64,000 nucleotides of DNA from Sipunculus nudus. Taxonomy: Eukaryota; Annelida; Sipuncula; Golfingiida; Sipunculidae. Each line of letters begins with the position of its first letter. Within the stretch, counting starts at the first letter, position 1. This document shows, piece by piece, positions 1 to 11,280 of the stretch. The notes beneath the pieces were generated by a model. That model was given only the letters and a program-made list of their open reading frames with translations. It was not told the origin of the DNA and made no database searches. Made by a program: the position numbers and the translations under genes. Location: positions 10,056,164 through 10,120,163 of the forward strand of contig CM049315.1 in assembly GCA_026874595.1 (NCBI GenBank), given 5' to 3'.

Positions 1-1775
1 AATTAAGTCACTGTAACCTAAAACGTCCCAGTCACAAGACGGAAACAAGGATGTGAGCACCTCAGAAGTTCGGACTCGAACGAGTTAAAATACATACAAA
101 TGCACGGTTTTTCAATTAGGGATTAGTATATATGTAATTTTATGTAATTGGGTTTGCTTAACTACATATAAGTAAACGTATCTACTTCTGCCTATCTGCC
201 TATCACTATATTATACCTATCAGCCTATCAGGACATCCGATGCCATGCAGCAACCCCCCCCCCCCCCCCCCACCCCAAAAAAAAAGACCTCTCTCTGTCT
301 CTGGAAACCTCCCTCCAGGAACTAACCATTCTTATCCCATTTGCCAGTGAATCTTAGGTCTCCATCTCGAACAATTTCTTGAAAAAGCATTCAGCTTATT
401 CTTGCCTTTATTAGTCATTCTTCAAGTCTCTGAACTATATAACAAAATACGGACAGCACATTGCTGTTGAAGTTTCTTGACTTAGTGTCTGTCATATATG
501 TTTAGTAGATTTCCATGGTTTATCTAAATTAACATATCCATTTTTGCCATGCTCCTTCTGATGATTATGTTTTCCTTGATCCGCCCTCCTCAACGTGCGC
601 TCCAAGATATGTAAACTATCAACATCTTTAAATCTCCTTTTATCAGTTGCTGTTTTATCTTAACTCTCAGTAGTTTATTCTGTAATTATTTCTTATACCC
701 ATCTAATCTGGATACTCAATTCAGCAGTTGGTTCTTTTCTAGCATTTTTAGCCTTTAGGGGGTTGCCTTTTAAAAGTGCCAATATCTGCATACACTACAG
801 GTCATCTGATATAATTGTTAATCTCCGTCTTATTATCCTTGTTTCCTTCCTTAACAGTAACACATCTTTTTATCCAAAAAGATTACATTGATCATCTCCC
901 ATTGATAAAAAAGGGGGAGGGATATATACCTATATATCCCCCTTGTGTTGGCACCCCTGGAAACCAGCTGCATTGAAGTAAGGGTTATGACATTATTCTC
1001 CTAGACACAGGACAAAACGCACAGTTTATAAACGTTAAAGGTAGCCTCTTGTAAGTTAAATTAATACAAAAAGACAAAATTGTTTAAGATCAGCCGTAAT
1101 CTATTTATTTTCAAGTGACTATTTACAAGCTTATGCACAACTGTTCCAAAAGATGCACACAGCCCTTACATCAGGATAGGAGTTCATGCATTGAACATTT
1201 GAGCTTTTATCTGAGACACAGGTGATACGTATAGGGTCGAAACACTTAAAATATAGAATCTTGTAAGTCTAAATTAATACAAAAGACAACGTTGTTCAAG
1301 ATTAGATATATAAACTTCTAGTTCAATCTGTAATGATGTTTTTCTTGTAGTCTGATATCGTAGTTATATAGACTTAAGGTACTATTCAATGATGTGCAAT
1401 GTTTATAACCTAATTAACAACCAATGAATCCTTATATTAAATCAGACCTATAATTTGCAGCTAGGTAACAGTTCAAGTTACTAATGCTGATCAAATGCAT
1501 GGTGCATACGAGTGTCATAGCATAGATAATCCTTCAGATTGGATGAAAAAATTGCAGATATTGAATACAATTAAACAAAATTAAAATAAACATCATTTAG
1601 AAAAGTATTGAAAATAAATTTCTTTATACATAATTTTAATTTTTACAAACAAATATTTTGTCCCTTTGATATAGCAAGACCTTGTTATCACTGTTGCATA
1701 AATAAAGACGGGTTTGGATTAACCCATTAAGTGAACAACTGGGTTTTCTTCCGAACTGTTTGTAAATCTTTACAG
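1..1775. other. AT-rich intergenic DNA, no gene seen
   Basis: No protein-like reading frame was recognised. The stretch holds an 18-base poly-C run at 254-271 followed by an A run, and a diverged direct repeat: about 1002-1085 and 1213-1300 share 'gacacagg' and then 'tcttgtaagt..taaattaataca', roughly 210 bp apart. I looked here for a copy of URAD exon 1 to match the pseudo-exon that follows and did not find one. Confidence 0.6.
1002..1300. repeat. Diverged direct repeat, two copies about 210 bp apart
   Basis: Copy 1 (about 1002-1085) and copy 2 (about 1213-1300) align over the 'agacacagg' start and the 'cttgtaagt..aaattaatac' and 'ttgtt.aagat.ag' blocks, with small indels. This looks like an old local duplication, lying directly upstream of the URAD pseudo-exon. 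Confidence 0.5.
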
Positions 1776-2115
1776 CCAAGACAGGGATATTGCGTGTTTC
1801 CCGGCTGTTGCAGAAAAACTGGTGCCCAGAGGCGCATTGTCGAAGGAGGTGGCAAATGAACATCAGAGGGCGGATGTGATGTCTCTGACAACAGAGGAGC
1901 AAGCACGCAATAATAAAGTATAACAAACAGTACAAAGAAAGTTTGGGTTCCCATTCATCATTTGTGCGAAACAAAAAAAAAGTCATCATGACACCTGTCA
2001 GAGTTTTAATAATTCATTCCAACAAGAAGTACTCAAGGCAATAAAAGAAGCGAAGGAAATAAAGGTTTCCTTTTGCCTTAAAGACATTGTTTTACAGCTG
2101 CAGGCAAAATTGCAA
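1776..2115 (+). pseudogene. Decayed copy of URAD exon 2
   Basis: In shifting frames the plus strand reads a protein like the intact URAD exon 2 at 6250-6596. Matching blocks are GALSKEVANEHQ (intact GALTSESTNEQQ), LTTEEQA (LTAEEQA), KFGFPFIICA (KFGFPFVICA), NNSFQQEVLKAIKEAKEI (NNSLEQEVLTGVEEVKKI) and LKDIVLQLQ (LKDIVSKLQ). The copy starts with a splice-acceptor-like 'ttacag' followed by 'ccaag', the same junction as the intact exon. It therefore arose by DNA duplication rather than retrocopying. It is broken by several frameshifts (one before the Cys-His-Pro segment, one near the Lys-Tyr-Asn segment), in-frame stops, and Phe in place of the catalytic His. No matching exon 1 was seen upstream. 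It lies on the same strand, 1.6 kb 5' of URAD exon 1. Confidence 0.85.
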
Positions 2116-2393
2116 ATGACTTTTCAGTCGAGATTTAAGAAGAATCCTGGAATGAATTATGGAGCCATTGAGCGCGGGGCCTTTTCAATAAATAAAAACA
2201 AAAACAAATCATAAAATTTGATCTGTCATTTTAAGTACATGATTTAACTGTTATCCATTAAACGTTGTTGGATAATATATTGATCGATAGTTGTTGTATC
2301 CTGATTCAATCATTCGAAAGTCAGATCGCAAATTCAAAATAATTATTCCTGGAAATGTAAGTGAAACCGGCTCAAATTAAACTCTATTAGTCT

Positions 2394-3202
2394 ACACCAT
2401 CGCCCCACACCAGGCATCAATATTTTGTCCACACCATCGCCCAACCACAGGCATCAGTATTTTGTCAACACCATCGTCGCACCACAGGTATCAATATTTT
2501 GTCCACACCATCGCCCAACCACAGCCATCAGTATTTTGTCCACACCATCGTCGCACCACAGGTATCAATATTTTGTCCACACCATCGCCCAACCACAGCC
2601 ATCAGTATTTTGTCCACACCATCGCCCTACCACAGGCATCAGTATTTTGTCCACACCATCGCCCAACCACAGGCATTAATATTTTGTTTACCAAACCACA
2701 GGTATCAATATTTTGTTTACACCATCGCCCCACCACGGGCATCAATAGTTTGTCCACACGATCGCCCTACCACAGGCATCAATATATTGTCCACTCCATC
2801 GCCCTACAACAGGCATAATTTTTTGTCCACAACCTCGCCCCACCACAGGCATCAATTTTTTGTCCACACCCTCGCCCCACCATAGGCATCAATAGTTTGC
2901 CCCCAGAATCCCCCCCCCCCACCACCATAGGCATCAATATTTTGTACACACCATCGCCCTACCACTGGCATCAATAGTTTGTCCACACCAACGCCCCACT
3001 TTATCTATAGGCTTCAAAATTTTGTCCACACCATCGCCCTACCACGGGCATCAATAGTTTGTCTATACCATCGCCCAACCACGGGCATCAATAGTTTGTC
3101 TATACCATCGCCCAACCACAGGCATCAATATTTTGTCCAAATCATCGCCCTGCCACGTACAGGCATCAATAGTTTGTTTACATCAAAGGCATCAATATTT
3201 TG
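2394..3202. repeat. 37-bp minisatellite (about 20 degenerate units)
   Basis: Tandem units of the pattern 'acaccatcgccc', 'aaccacaggcatca', 'atattttgtcc' repeat with a clean 37-base period in 2400-2700 and become diverged, with deletions, towards 3202. Because 37 is not a multiple of 3, each reading frame cycles through all three phases of the unit. As the unit lacks stops, long open frames appear in all three plus-strand frames (HHRPTTG, YFVHTIA and SIFCP patterns). These are repeat artefacts and not genes. The array separates the URAD pseudo-exon from the URAD 5' end. Confidence 0.92.
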
Positions 3203-3691
3203 TTTTATGGAGCTTAGTAATGCCTACTTTACGTACTTAATTTACTGGCTTCCAAAGGTTAGTATATAAACAATACACAGAAGCCGATCTGGGTCTATAA
3301 TTTATGTTTGTCAAATGAAGCAAATGAAAGAACTTCATGCAGAAGTTTAACATTTTAAAGGATCAGGTTGAGCGAGTGAACATTGTTTCTTACTAATTTC
3401 CCTATCCATCCTTTTCCTGGTCAGCTTTTTTTATATTAACTAACTTATGAACCAGGATGCTTAGGCCTATTCGTTATTTAAGGTGCTACGATAGGCCCTG
3501 CATGACCCGTGGCCTATGTTGGTGAGTAGGTACTAGTACCCATACCAATTAAGGCAGATGCGTGCCTTGTCTGTACTTCTAGATCACGTATCTTAGCGTG
3601 AAAGTCGAGAGGTCTATTATCAACATATGTGTCCTACTTGACGACACCGGGCGTAACTCAACCGATAACATACACAATATAAATACACGTG

Positions 3692-3875
3692 ATGGAGGCC
3701 GGCGACATGGAATCCTTGAACAGGCTGGATTTTGAGGAATTTGCCGAGATATTTGGTAATATTATCGAACATTGCCCAATGATAGCGGCGGGAGTTTGGT
3801 CTAGCCGGCCGTTCATCTCTGTTGAAAGCTTCCACACGGCCGTGTGCAGGTTGGTCGACCAGCTGCCATTCAATG
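3692..3875 (+). CDS. URAD: URAD exon 1: 2-oxo-4-hydroxy-4-carboxy-5-ureidoimidazoline (OHCU) decarboxylase, N-terminal part
   Basis: OHCU decarboxylase converts OHCU to S-allantoin, the third step of urate breakdown after uricase and 5-hydroxyisourate hydrolase; in animals it is usually peroxisomal. The ATG at 3692 opens 61 codons plus one base. The sequence FEEFAEIFGNIIEHCPMIAA and the following VWSSRPF match the family start known from vertebrates (human FVDVFGNATERCPLIAA and VWSQRPF). A 'gtgagc' donor follows at 3876, leaving a phase-1 split codon that joins exactly to the acceptor at 6248-6249. The joined protein is 176 residues; human URAD is 173 and also has two exons. Codon 1 is preceded by GTG in frame, but ATG at 3692 is the natural start. 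The frame stays open past the donor to 3925, but that tail is intron and resembles nothing. The gene lies upstream of Cdx on the same strand. Confidence 0.93.
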
Positions 3876-4648
3876 GTGAGCGATATTATGTGAATTATGT
3901 ACTTGTACAAGAGGACTCGAGTTGATATTTAAAGGAGGAATGGGAACGCCACAATAAGTTATAAACCCTTCCCAACAGATCACACCACAAGCGATATTAA
4001 TTTTACTTAGGAATGAGGAACAACAGCGGGTTGCTGGTGGTACATACTAGTATAGGCTGCATGCAGACCTGTCAAAACTCACCAGCTCTCTCAGGGCAAC
4101 AGCCTTCTTTTGTCACTGCAGGGTATCACAGTAGTAGCACTGTTTCAATTTGCATTTCGTATGTGTATGCTGCAATATACTTCGCTAGGACCATAGGTAA
4201 AAACATGCTTAAATAGCTTTATATCATATATAAATGAGATACAGGGATCACGTCTGCCCACTATCTGTCCAGAAACAATTAAACCGTGCGTGCAAAGCGA
4301 TTTCCCAAAAAAAAGTTTCACTCTTGTTCATTTCTGTTGCTGCAGCTGTCTCCTGTGGTTGTTGGGTTTAGATCACGTTAAATGTATGGCAGTCATGGAA
4401 CTAGTCTCCCTGCCACAGGTCAGGGCTTTATACTTCAGTCAACGAGGGTCCCATGACAGCTGTGTTTAAGGCCAACAACTGTGGGTTTGTTTAGAGTCGC
4501 ACAAATCCCTATTTATGGTTGTATTTTTATCGAGAAATGGACGAAACTGTGCACTTTTGGTATGTTTATACAGTTGTCTCTAATATAAACAGACCACGTA
4601 TGCGTGATGAACACAAATTCTGTAACGGAGATAAAAAAAATCAGATTC

Positions 4649-5571
4649 TGTAACACTAGGCAGCGTGACATGCCTAGGGGAATGAATAAAGAAGTCAGTG
4701 GTTTATGTTAACAAATAACTGTAATTTATTCTTAAAACAACCCTAACATTACAATACACTAAATCAATACAATTTTACAGTAAAACAGCGGTATAACAAC
4801 AAATAAATACAATCACATAGAAAATAATGTGCACAGTACCTGGATACCAACACCATCACAACGATAAGTCCTTTAAATGTAAACTCTCGGAGAATGACAG
4901 TCCAGTGGAAAGTTCTTGCAAAAACCCAGAAAGTAAAGTCCAAATGCATAAAATCCAGGAGAAAGTCTTTGAAAATCTATAATTGCTGCATTCGTCGGAT
5001 AAGGTCCTGACACACGCTTCTGTGTCCGCTGGAATCTGCTCTGCTGTTCTCTCTCTGCCCTCTAAAAAACAGCCACTTTATATACCTTCACACCCCAAGC
5101 TGAGAATTTTCCACTTCTCGAACAGTCTATAAGGACCCTACTCAACAGTAAACACGCGTTTCAGGAATTCTCTAGAAAACATCGCCGTGCCTCTACACAC
5201 CATGGTGTACACGTGATCTCGCCCTACGCCAGCACGACAACAAGAGTTCCGTGTCCGCCTGAATATTCTCTCATCTCTCTCCCGGCTCTAAAACACAGCC
5301 CCTTTATATAACTTTTCACCTCAAGCCGAGAAGCTTCTATTTCTCGAACAATCGAGGAATCTAACATAATACACGCGTTACAGGAATCATCTAGAAAAAC
5401 ATCGCTGTGTCTCTACATACCAGGGTCCACACATAAGCTCGCCCCGGCTCGGCCAGGCGAGAAAGCCCCAAGCTAGCATGACAACGAGAGTTCAACCAGT
5501 ATGGATTAAACTGAGAGTGCAACACGCGGCCAGGCAAGAGCTCTACAAACTCCAGTTACGCCCGTGTCACA
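4649..5571 (-). mobile_element. Solo LTR of a retrotransposon, inside the URAD intron
   Basis: Read on the minus strand, the block starts TGTGACAC and ends GTGTTACA, the short TG..CA inverted ends typical of LTRs. It contains TATATAAAG promoter boxes followed downstream by a transcribed-type stretch and an AATAAA signal (in AAGAATAAATTACAG, plus-strand 4721-4735). No internal retroelement coding sequence adjoins it, so it looks like a solo LTR left by recombination. I could not see a clear target-site duplication (left flank 'gattc', right flank 'caata'), so the exact ends are provisional. The minus-strand 61-codon open frame at 4764-4949 lies inside the LTR and is not a gene. Superfamily is not assigned. 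Confidence 0.65.
5018..5496 (-). repeat. Tandem duplication of the LTR promoter region (period about 229 bp)
   Basis: Two copies begin at 5022 and 5251 with 'gtgtccgc' and share the 'tttatata' box, the 'ttctcgaaca' block, the 'acacgcgtt.caggaat' block and 'tctagaaaa.catcgc.gtg'. Each carries its own TATA-like box (minus-strand TATATAAAG at 5088-5096 and about 5305-5312). The duplication lies within the solo LTR. Confidence 0.8.
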
Positions 5572-6249
5572 CAATAAAACACATATTCACTCAGATGTGA
5601 CATGTTACCGTGGCTTTAATTAATACAATAACCCAGAAAAGAATAACTGTTAAAATTAGAGCCTATGTTTGTATTTGCAGAAATACCAACTTTGCCTCTC
5701 AGCGCACTCTAGTGATCTTTCATTTATACAATACAGATCTCCGTACTTGGTGAATGTTTTTTATACTCTTTTCATTATAGAAAACTACGGAGATTAATCA
5801 CTTAATAATCATGTATAATACAATAACATTAACAATCAAATAATATGTTTTTATATGAATTTTTTATATAATATATCTTACTAACACCGCCCATGCTCTG
5901 GACATGTCAAAAAGCCCATAATGAAAGGAGAATATAAAGATGTACTTTGCCGTAAGATATAAATAAATATAATATTTTTCGATATGTATACTTATTTCTA
6001 TTCATTTGCTTATATGGTTCCAAAACATTAATCCATACTTAAAGTAAACACCACAGCTACACCTAATTATTTTTTATATGTTATCCTGTTTAAGTTGATG
6101 ATAATTTCTTGATATTCATGTAAAACTTGATCACTTTGAAATAATAGTATTCTTATATGGTGATATCAGTTTAAGTACCAAGGTTGGGCTATATGTTCAA
6201 TAAACATTTAAGTGTTATCTTTATCCACGTATGCTACCGTATTTTGTAG

Positions 6250-6596
6250 CCAAAGAAGGAATACTGCGATGTCATCCCGATCTCGCCGGAAGATTAAGCC
6301 GCGCAGGCGCACTAACAAGTGAATCAACCAATGAACAGCAAGCTGCAGGTCTGCTGGCATTGACGGCAGAGGAACAAGCACATTTGAGTAAATACAACAA
6401 ACAATACAAGGATAAGTTTGGCTTCCCTTTTGTCATCTGTGCTAGAGAAAACAAAAAGCAGGCCATAATGGAAGGCCTGGCGAACAGGTGTAATAATTCT
6501 TTGGAACAGGAGGTTCTCACGGGCGTAGAAGAAGTGAAGAAAATTAGTTTTCTCCGACTGAAGGACATTGTTTCAAAATTACAGTCGAATTTATAA
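6250..6596 (+). CDS. URAD: URAD exon 2: OHCU decarboxylase catalytic part and C terminus
   Basis: After the acceptor 'attttgtag', the split Ala codon opens AKEGILRCHPDLAG, the family signature (human EGILRCHPDLAG). Numbering on the joined protein, His70 (in CHPDLAG), Glu90 and Gln91 (in STNEQQ) and Arg164 (in FLRLKD) sit where the catalytic His, Glu and Arg of the family lie. The spacing matches the zebrafish enzyme offset by three residues. The FGFPF block is at 118-122. The stop TAA is at 6594-6596. The protein ends in Ser-Asn-Leu, similar to a PTS1 peroxisomal signal though not the canonical SKL. No disabling change is visible, in contrast to the copy at 1776-2115. An upstream in-frame ATG at 6231 lies inside the intron and is not the true start. 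Confidence 0.95.
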
Positions 6597-9500
6597 ATCA
6601 CTAAACTCATTATAAATAATTATAAATATGATATCGTTTATTGCTAATGAAATACATGTATATACAAAAAAATACGTTTATAAAGCGTTTATTTTATCAA
6701 AATAATTATGATTATGAAACCGTTAATTATGAATGAAATGTAAATGAATAATATATCGGATGCAAACAGGGTTTATTCTGGAATGATATATTTTAGGTTT
6801 GTTTACATTTTAATTATAAATGGTAGGGATTGCACACCGCTTCGTGTGTATTTTCTGACAGTATTACCATGTTGTATATATGTACTAGTATACCACAGCT
6901 TGGCTGAAGGTCATGGACAAATGTAAGGATTAATGATAAACCCTTCTTTACATGAATGGTGGAAAGTCATATTATAGGGCACGCGCATGCTGCTGATGGG
7001 ATGGGTCTGCGTGTTCAGCAGGTAAACTATAGTCAGTTTCATCCCCTTGTGTTCACCTTTTTTTTTTTTTTTTGCTATGAACATTTCAAGGGGAAAAATG
7101 ATAATTTATAAAGGGTAGAAGATGAAAGGGTCTAATTTTCAGTAAGGTATATATAAATACCTACCATGAACCTTATTTAAGATACAGAATCATTTGAAAA
7201 TATGAGAAATCAGTCTACATTTACAGCATATTAGCCCAGCTGCTTGTTCATTGGTCACATGCAAAAACAGCATCAATTGACAGCTTCTGATTGGATGATA
7301 ATATGTTAACACTCTAAAAAATATTACCAGCTAGTTCAAAGATGGCTACTCATGCAGGGAGACATAAAGTCTGCATATAAGAGCCATGCTAAGAGTCCAA
7401 AAAATTCGGAAACATAAACTGAAGGTTTATTGTAAAATTTTAACTGTTATATATTAGGCTGTCACTTCCATTTATATATATATATATATGCAGCTTTCTA
7501 GGAAATATAAACAAAAATATAATCTTTTCAGTATATTATCGCAAAAAAACAGGTGGACACAGACTGGTTTGAACGGAGTTGGCATGAAACTACCTGTTAT
7601 TCTTCACCACAGAGAACCCCTATGAATAGCTAAGTGTTTATCTGGTTGATAGAAATGTTTGATCTCTATATGCCAAAGTGGAGGCTGCTATATTGGGGCA
7701 AGAAATTTAATTTTTTTTCTGAACGTAAAATAAGTATATTTTATTGAAGTGCATTATGTGTGCTACTACGGGTGGGCGTGGTCACAATAAAGAGCTACAT
7801 GTTAGTGATGTTATGCTTCTACTTGCACAAACACACAATTGCATATACAAAAATATGTATTATCAAACATGTTGATGGCATTCTGTATATTCTAGTCATG
7901 CTGAAATAAATATAATACAATTACACCAATCTAATATATATTCTTATTTAAATCATTATGTGCTCAGTATAATAAAAAAAAATTATAAACCATGGACTGA
8001 TTTTTTTATTTGAATTTTCGTACAATTTTCAGTAATATCTTTTATCTTAAATCTTTTTATTTCTGCACGATGATTCATACTTTTCAATTTTGAACAGTGA
8101 ATACAACAGTCCAAAGATGGCACTAGTGCATAAGCGGATATAGACCATGTTCTCACGATTATATAAAATAAATCTCCTGTGTTTTATTTCTTAGGAAAGC
8201 ATACAGTTCATGTTTTCAACTATTTTCTAGCATTCAGTACGTTTTCAGCCACCTTCTAGCATATAATACATATATTCAGCTAGCTTCTAGCATAAAATAT
8301 GTATTCAGCTATATCACCATAGAATATCGGCAATTTTTCATAAGCGGTAATGGCAATCGTCACCACAACATGGCGGTGCGACCTCTGACGGAGATTGCAT
8401 TTGAGGAAGTTGCTGGTGCTGGATTTTTTTCATGCATAGCATTTCATATTAAAAAAGCAAGGGAGCTAAAATCAACAAATTTCTGACAAGAAAACTCACT
8501 TAACTAAGAAAGAGGCTTAACCATATAATAAGGTATTGGCACAAGAGTGCTTTATTATAGTGTAAGAAAACGCCACGAGATGACGCGGCGCTGCCCGTTT
8601 GTTCTTCTTGGTCTGCAGCTCTGAACTTAAAGACTTCATTCTCCCCCCCCCCCCCCCCCCCCCCCCCTTCCAAAAACCCTTCTGCACGCAGTACAGCTAT
8701 GTATCTTGTACAGCACGCCAGAAAGTTTTTTTTTAATTGTTCTGTACCGATGTTTCATTTCTCAGAACTAAGAGTAAATGTTATGATTGCAAAACATTTA
8801 ATAGATGAATTAAACTTGTCTAAACTTGTATAAGCGGTCTTGTCAGGTTGTTCTTGGATATTTGAGGGCGTTGCTGAGGCAGGAACATTCCACCTTATTA
8901 CTAGAATGAGGTGACAGACCGCATATATACCTCCGCCAACATTCTGGGTCACCAGATCCGGAATATCCTGAATAATCTTCGCTTCGTGGTATGTAAGTAC
9001 AGGAAATAACCCAAACCAAGAGAAGTGTGTGTCACAGTCCATCAGTTTAATATTGATAAACAGCAGGTCAGCTCCCCCTCTGGGACAAAGGCGGCTTCAA
9101 TTAGGTGCCACCCATTCAAAAATGTACACTCTATAAATGACGTAAATGTGAATACCGCAAATGTAAATGATGACGGTCTCGATTGCCCTTTCTCCCAATG
9201 GTTAGGAATCATTTAATAAAAATAAATGATGGCGATCGATATGGAGTGTTCCTTATTATTACGTTTTGAGTAAGTTGTTAACAACCAATCAAGCAAATTG
9301 AACAGAATATTTGTTGGTGGAGGTACTACTGTCAGTCTAAAAGTACAAGGGGGAAAAAAGAATAAATTTCTTAACATTATTTTTCAAACAGCACTAATTT
9401 TCAGATACTGAGCGTCATTTGACGAGTTCCGCTATATAGAAGTGTGAGAAAAAGCCATGAGATGACGCCACTTTCTCAACATGCCCAACTTGTTCAACTA

Positions 9501-9670
9501 TGCTCTGCGCTAAGCGATTTTAATCTCTAAATCCATTAGTATGCAGTTCAAGTATGAATATTATATTTATAAGATATATCAGACTATTAATTTTCGAAAA
9601 CCTCAGAAGATACCGTAGTATAATAGACTTAATGTAAATAATTTAAAATACAGGTTCTTTTGATGGCTGA
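6597..9670. other. Intergenic DNA downstream of URAD, no gene recognised
   Basis: AT-rich sequence holding a four-unit tandem repeat (8198-8312), a 25-base poly-C run (8643-8667) and a dispersed direct repeat: 'gtgtaagaaaacgccacga' near 8560 and 'gtgtgagaaaaagccatga' near 9439, each followed by 'gatgacgc'. A minus-strand 95-codon open frame at 8755-9042 resembles no family I know and I do not call it a gene. Confidence 0.5.
8198..8312. repeat. Tandem repeat, four units of about 29-31 bp
   Basis: Units start 'agcat' and end 'cttct' or similar: 'agcatacag..ttttct', 'agcattcag..accttct', 'agcatataa..gcttct', 'agcataaaa..cagctat'. Each contains a 'ttcagc' or 'ttcaac' core. Confidence 0.75.
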
Positions 9671-9673
9671 ATT

Positions 9674-10009
9674 TTGGAATGTACATGCTTGTTGTCATCT
9701 TCCCGTCCGAGTACGTATCCCAAGTGTAACACAGTCTGCCACTCATCCGTGTTTTTAACCCATGGAGACACTCCTAGAAATAGAGAGAAAAGAAAAATCC
9801 GTATATACTGTTATTATCTTGGTTACACTATTTTAGAAAACGAGATTCATTTTATGTTACAATGTCCTTCATACAATGATTTACGTTTGATATATTTAAA
9901 AAGAGATCCGTTACAACCTCATGAATATTTAATTTGGAAAATCCATGAAAAATTTCGAATTCAGCAGCTTTTGATTATTATGGTTTCGTTAAGAGACAGA
10001 AAATTTTAA
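9674..10009 (+). pseudogene. LINE (non-LTR retrotransposon) C-terminal fragment
   Basis: The translated segment ENEIHFMLQCPSYNDLR, preceded by a degenerate Cys/Tyr-rich stretch, resembles the Cys/His region after the reverse transcriptase of many animal LINEs (pattern C..C...E.E.HF...CP.Y..LR). The first Cys pair appears replaced by Tyr/Cys (IYCYYL), and no reverse transcriptase domain adjoins it, so this is a 5'-truncated, decayed copy. The homology begins around 9770; the 5' part of the open frame is unassigned. Confidence 0.6.
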
Positions 10010-10257
10010 AAAGTTGATAATTTTAGCACCACTTTATAGAGAGATAAGCAAGTATGTATTATTATATTCTTATTTCACCTTAAATGCACAAGTATGGTTA
10101 TGAATCATTTGTATGCTTAAATGGAATATTGATATTTGTAATTGAAACGTTGGGCCTGAGATCTTTATTCCGGAATAAACTATTCTTTTTTTTTTCTTTC
10201 TTTTTTTTTCATGCCATTGGTTCCACCCTGAGAGACCGGCTGTGGTTTTTAAACAAT

Positions 10258-10390
10258 CTTAGAAGCGGATCCGGGGGGGGGATATGGATCATGGATCCTC
10301 CTTTTCCGAACCTGGAGACTTTTAAGCTTTTTCATAATTCTTCCTGGGTTGGACACCCTCCTTTTCCTAAATCCTGGATTCACCCCTTCA
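10258..10390. mobile_element. Short TIR element (MITE), possibly hAT-like
   Basis: Left end 'gaagcggatccggg' is matched, inverted, by right end 'cctggattcacccctt' (reverse complement 'aaggggtgaatccagg'). The same GCGGATCC-type ends occur in the copy at 56430-56598. GGGGCGGATCC-like ends are common in animal hAT-derived MITEs, so that class is an inference. No 8-bp target duplication could be confirmed. A run of Gs interrupts the left end. Confidence 0.55.
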
Positions 10391-11265
10391 TCTCAATACT
10401 CTATTAAAATCTATGTCCACCTAACTTTTTGCGAGATTTCTTTCAAAATGATTTGTTAGCTGTTACAAACCTGCTTTTATCTAAGGATGTAATGAGGCGA
10501 TTTGTTATGATTTAAATAAGTATGAAATAAACATATTTACTATGGACGCCGTGGAATTAAGCTACGAGTGAAAAACTAACACTAAATAATACATGTGAAT
10601 GTACAAGTCAGCTTGTAAATCTCATCTTTGTGTTAATAGAATCAATTACTTTTATTTGTATTAAATCTCAGCGAACATCAGACATTTTATTTAATTATAC
10701 CTCAACCTGGACAGCATCATGCTTTCATTGGCTCTCTGGTTTGTGTGACAATAATATTAGCAATTTCATGCAAACATTTATCAAGGGATTTTGCTGATTT
10801 TTTTAGGACGGTTAGGGTAATACCAATGGACGAATCCATTTAATTTTACGGGTTATCTGGATAAACATTGTATATACTATTGTGACACATTTCCTTGGTA
10901 GAAACGCCCCATTAATTCCCAAGCAACTGACCGGGTAAACTTCATGGTATAACTGAAGCATGACACTGTAGTACAACGCATGAAAGCCTGGTTAGAATTT
11001 ACACATCTATAGTGTTGCATACAACTCTTCAATTGAAAATCCGATCTCATACGGCTTCAGAAAAGACCCAGACGTCAGGCTCTTAGTATTGTCTGGTGAA
11101 ACTACTCAGCTGCTGACAAGTATTGTAAACTTTTTTTTCTGTAAAGATATGTCCCTTTGATTATTTCTTGTCATGGGAAAACACAGTTAACTCCTTTTTG
11201 GGGGAGAATGAAAAAAAAAAAGAATTCATACATGATCATGGTAATCATGAAATTAGAATAAGACA

Positions 11266-11280
11266 CACCAGAGGGCAGCA
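11266..11280 (+). promoter_or_regulatory. CTCF-like motif, forward
   Basis: CACCAGAGGGCAGCA closely follows the core of the vertebrate CTCF consensus (CCACCAGGGGGCGC). A second, oppositely oriented match lies at 11857-11871. The call is by motif resemblance only. Confidence 0.4.

Larger units (their letters stand above)
3876..6249 (+). other. URAD intron (2.37 kb, phase 1)
   Basis: The intron starts 'gtgagc' and ends 'ttttgtag'. It interrupts the reading frame between residues Asn61 and Ala62. About 39 percent of it is a minus-strand solo LTR (4649-5571); the rest is AT-rich with no reading frame of note. Confidence 0.88.

Noticed and set aside
1636-1989. Minus-strand open frames opposite the URAD pseudo-exon (117 and 75 codons)
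   Set aside because: They are antisense to the decayed URAD copy, have no known motif, and the plus strand explains the conservation.
2425-3269. Several overlapping His/Pro/Thr-rich open frames
   Set aside because: All are readings of the 37-bp minisatellite, whose unit has no stop codons.
6272-6610. 112-codon minus-strand frame
   Set aside because: It is the shadow of URAD exon 2.
8755-9042. 95-codon minus-strand frame as a gene
   Set aside because: No recognisable domain, no splice or promoter context, and AT-rich surroundings; left as unassigned.
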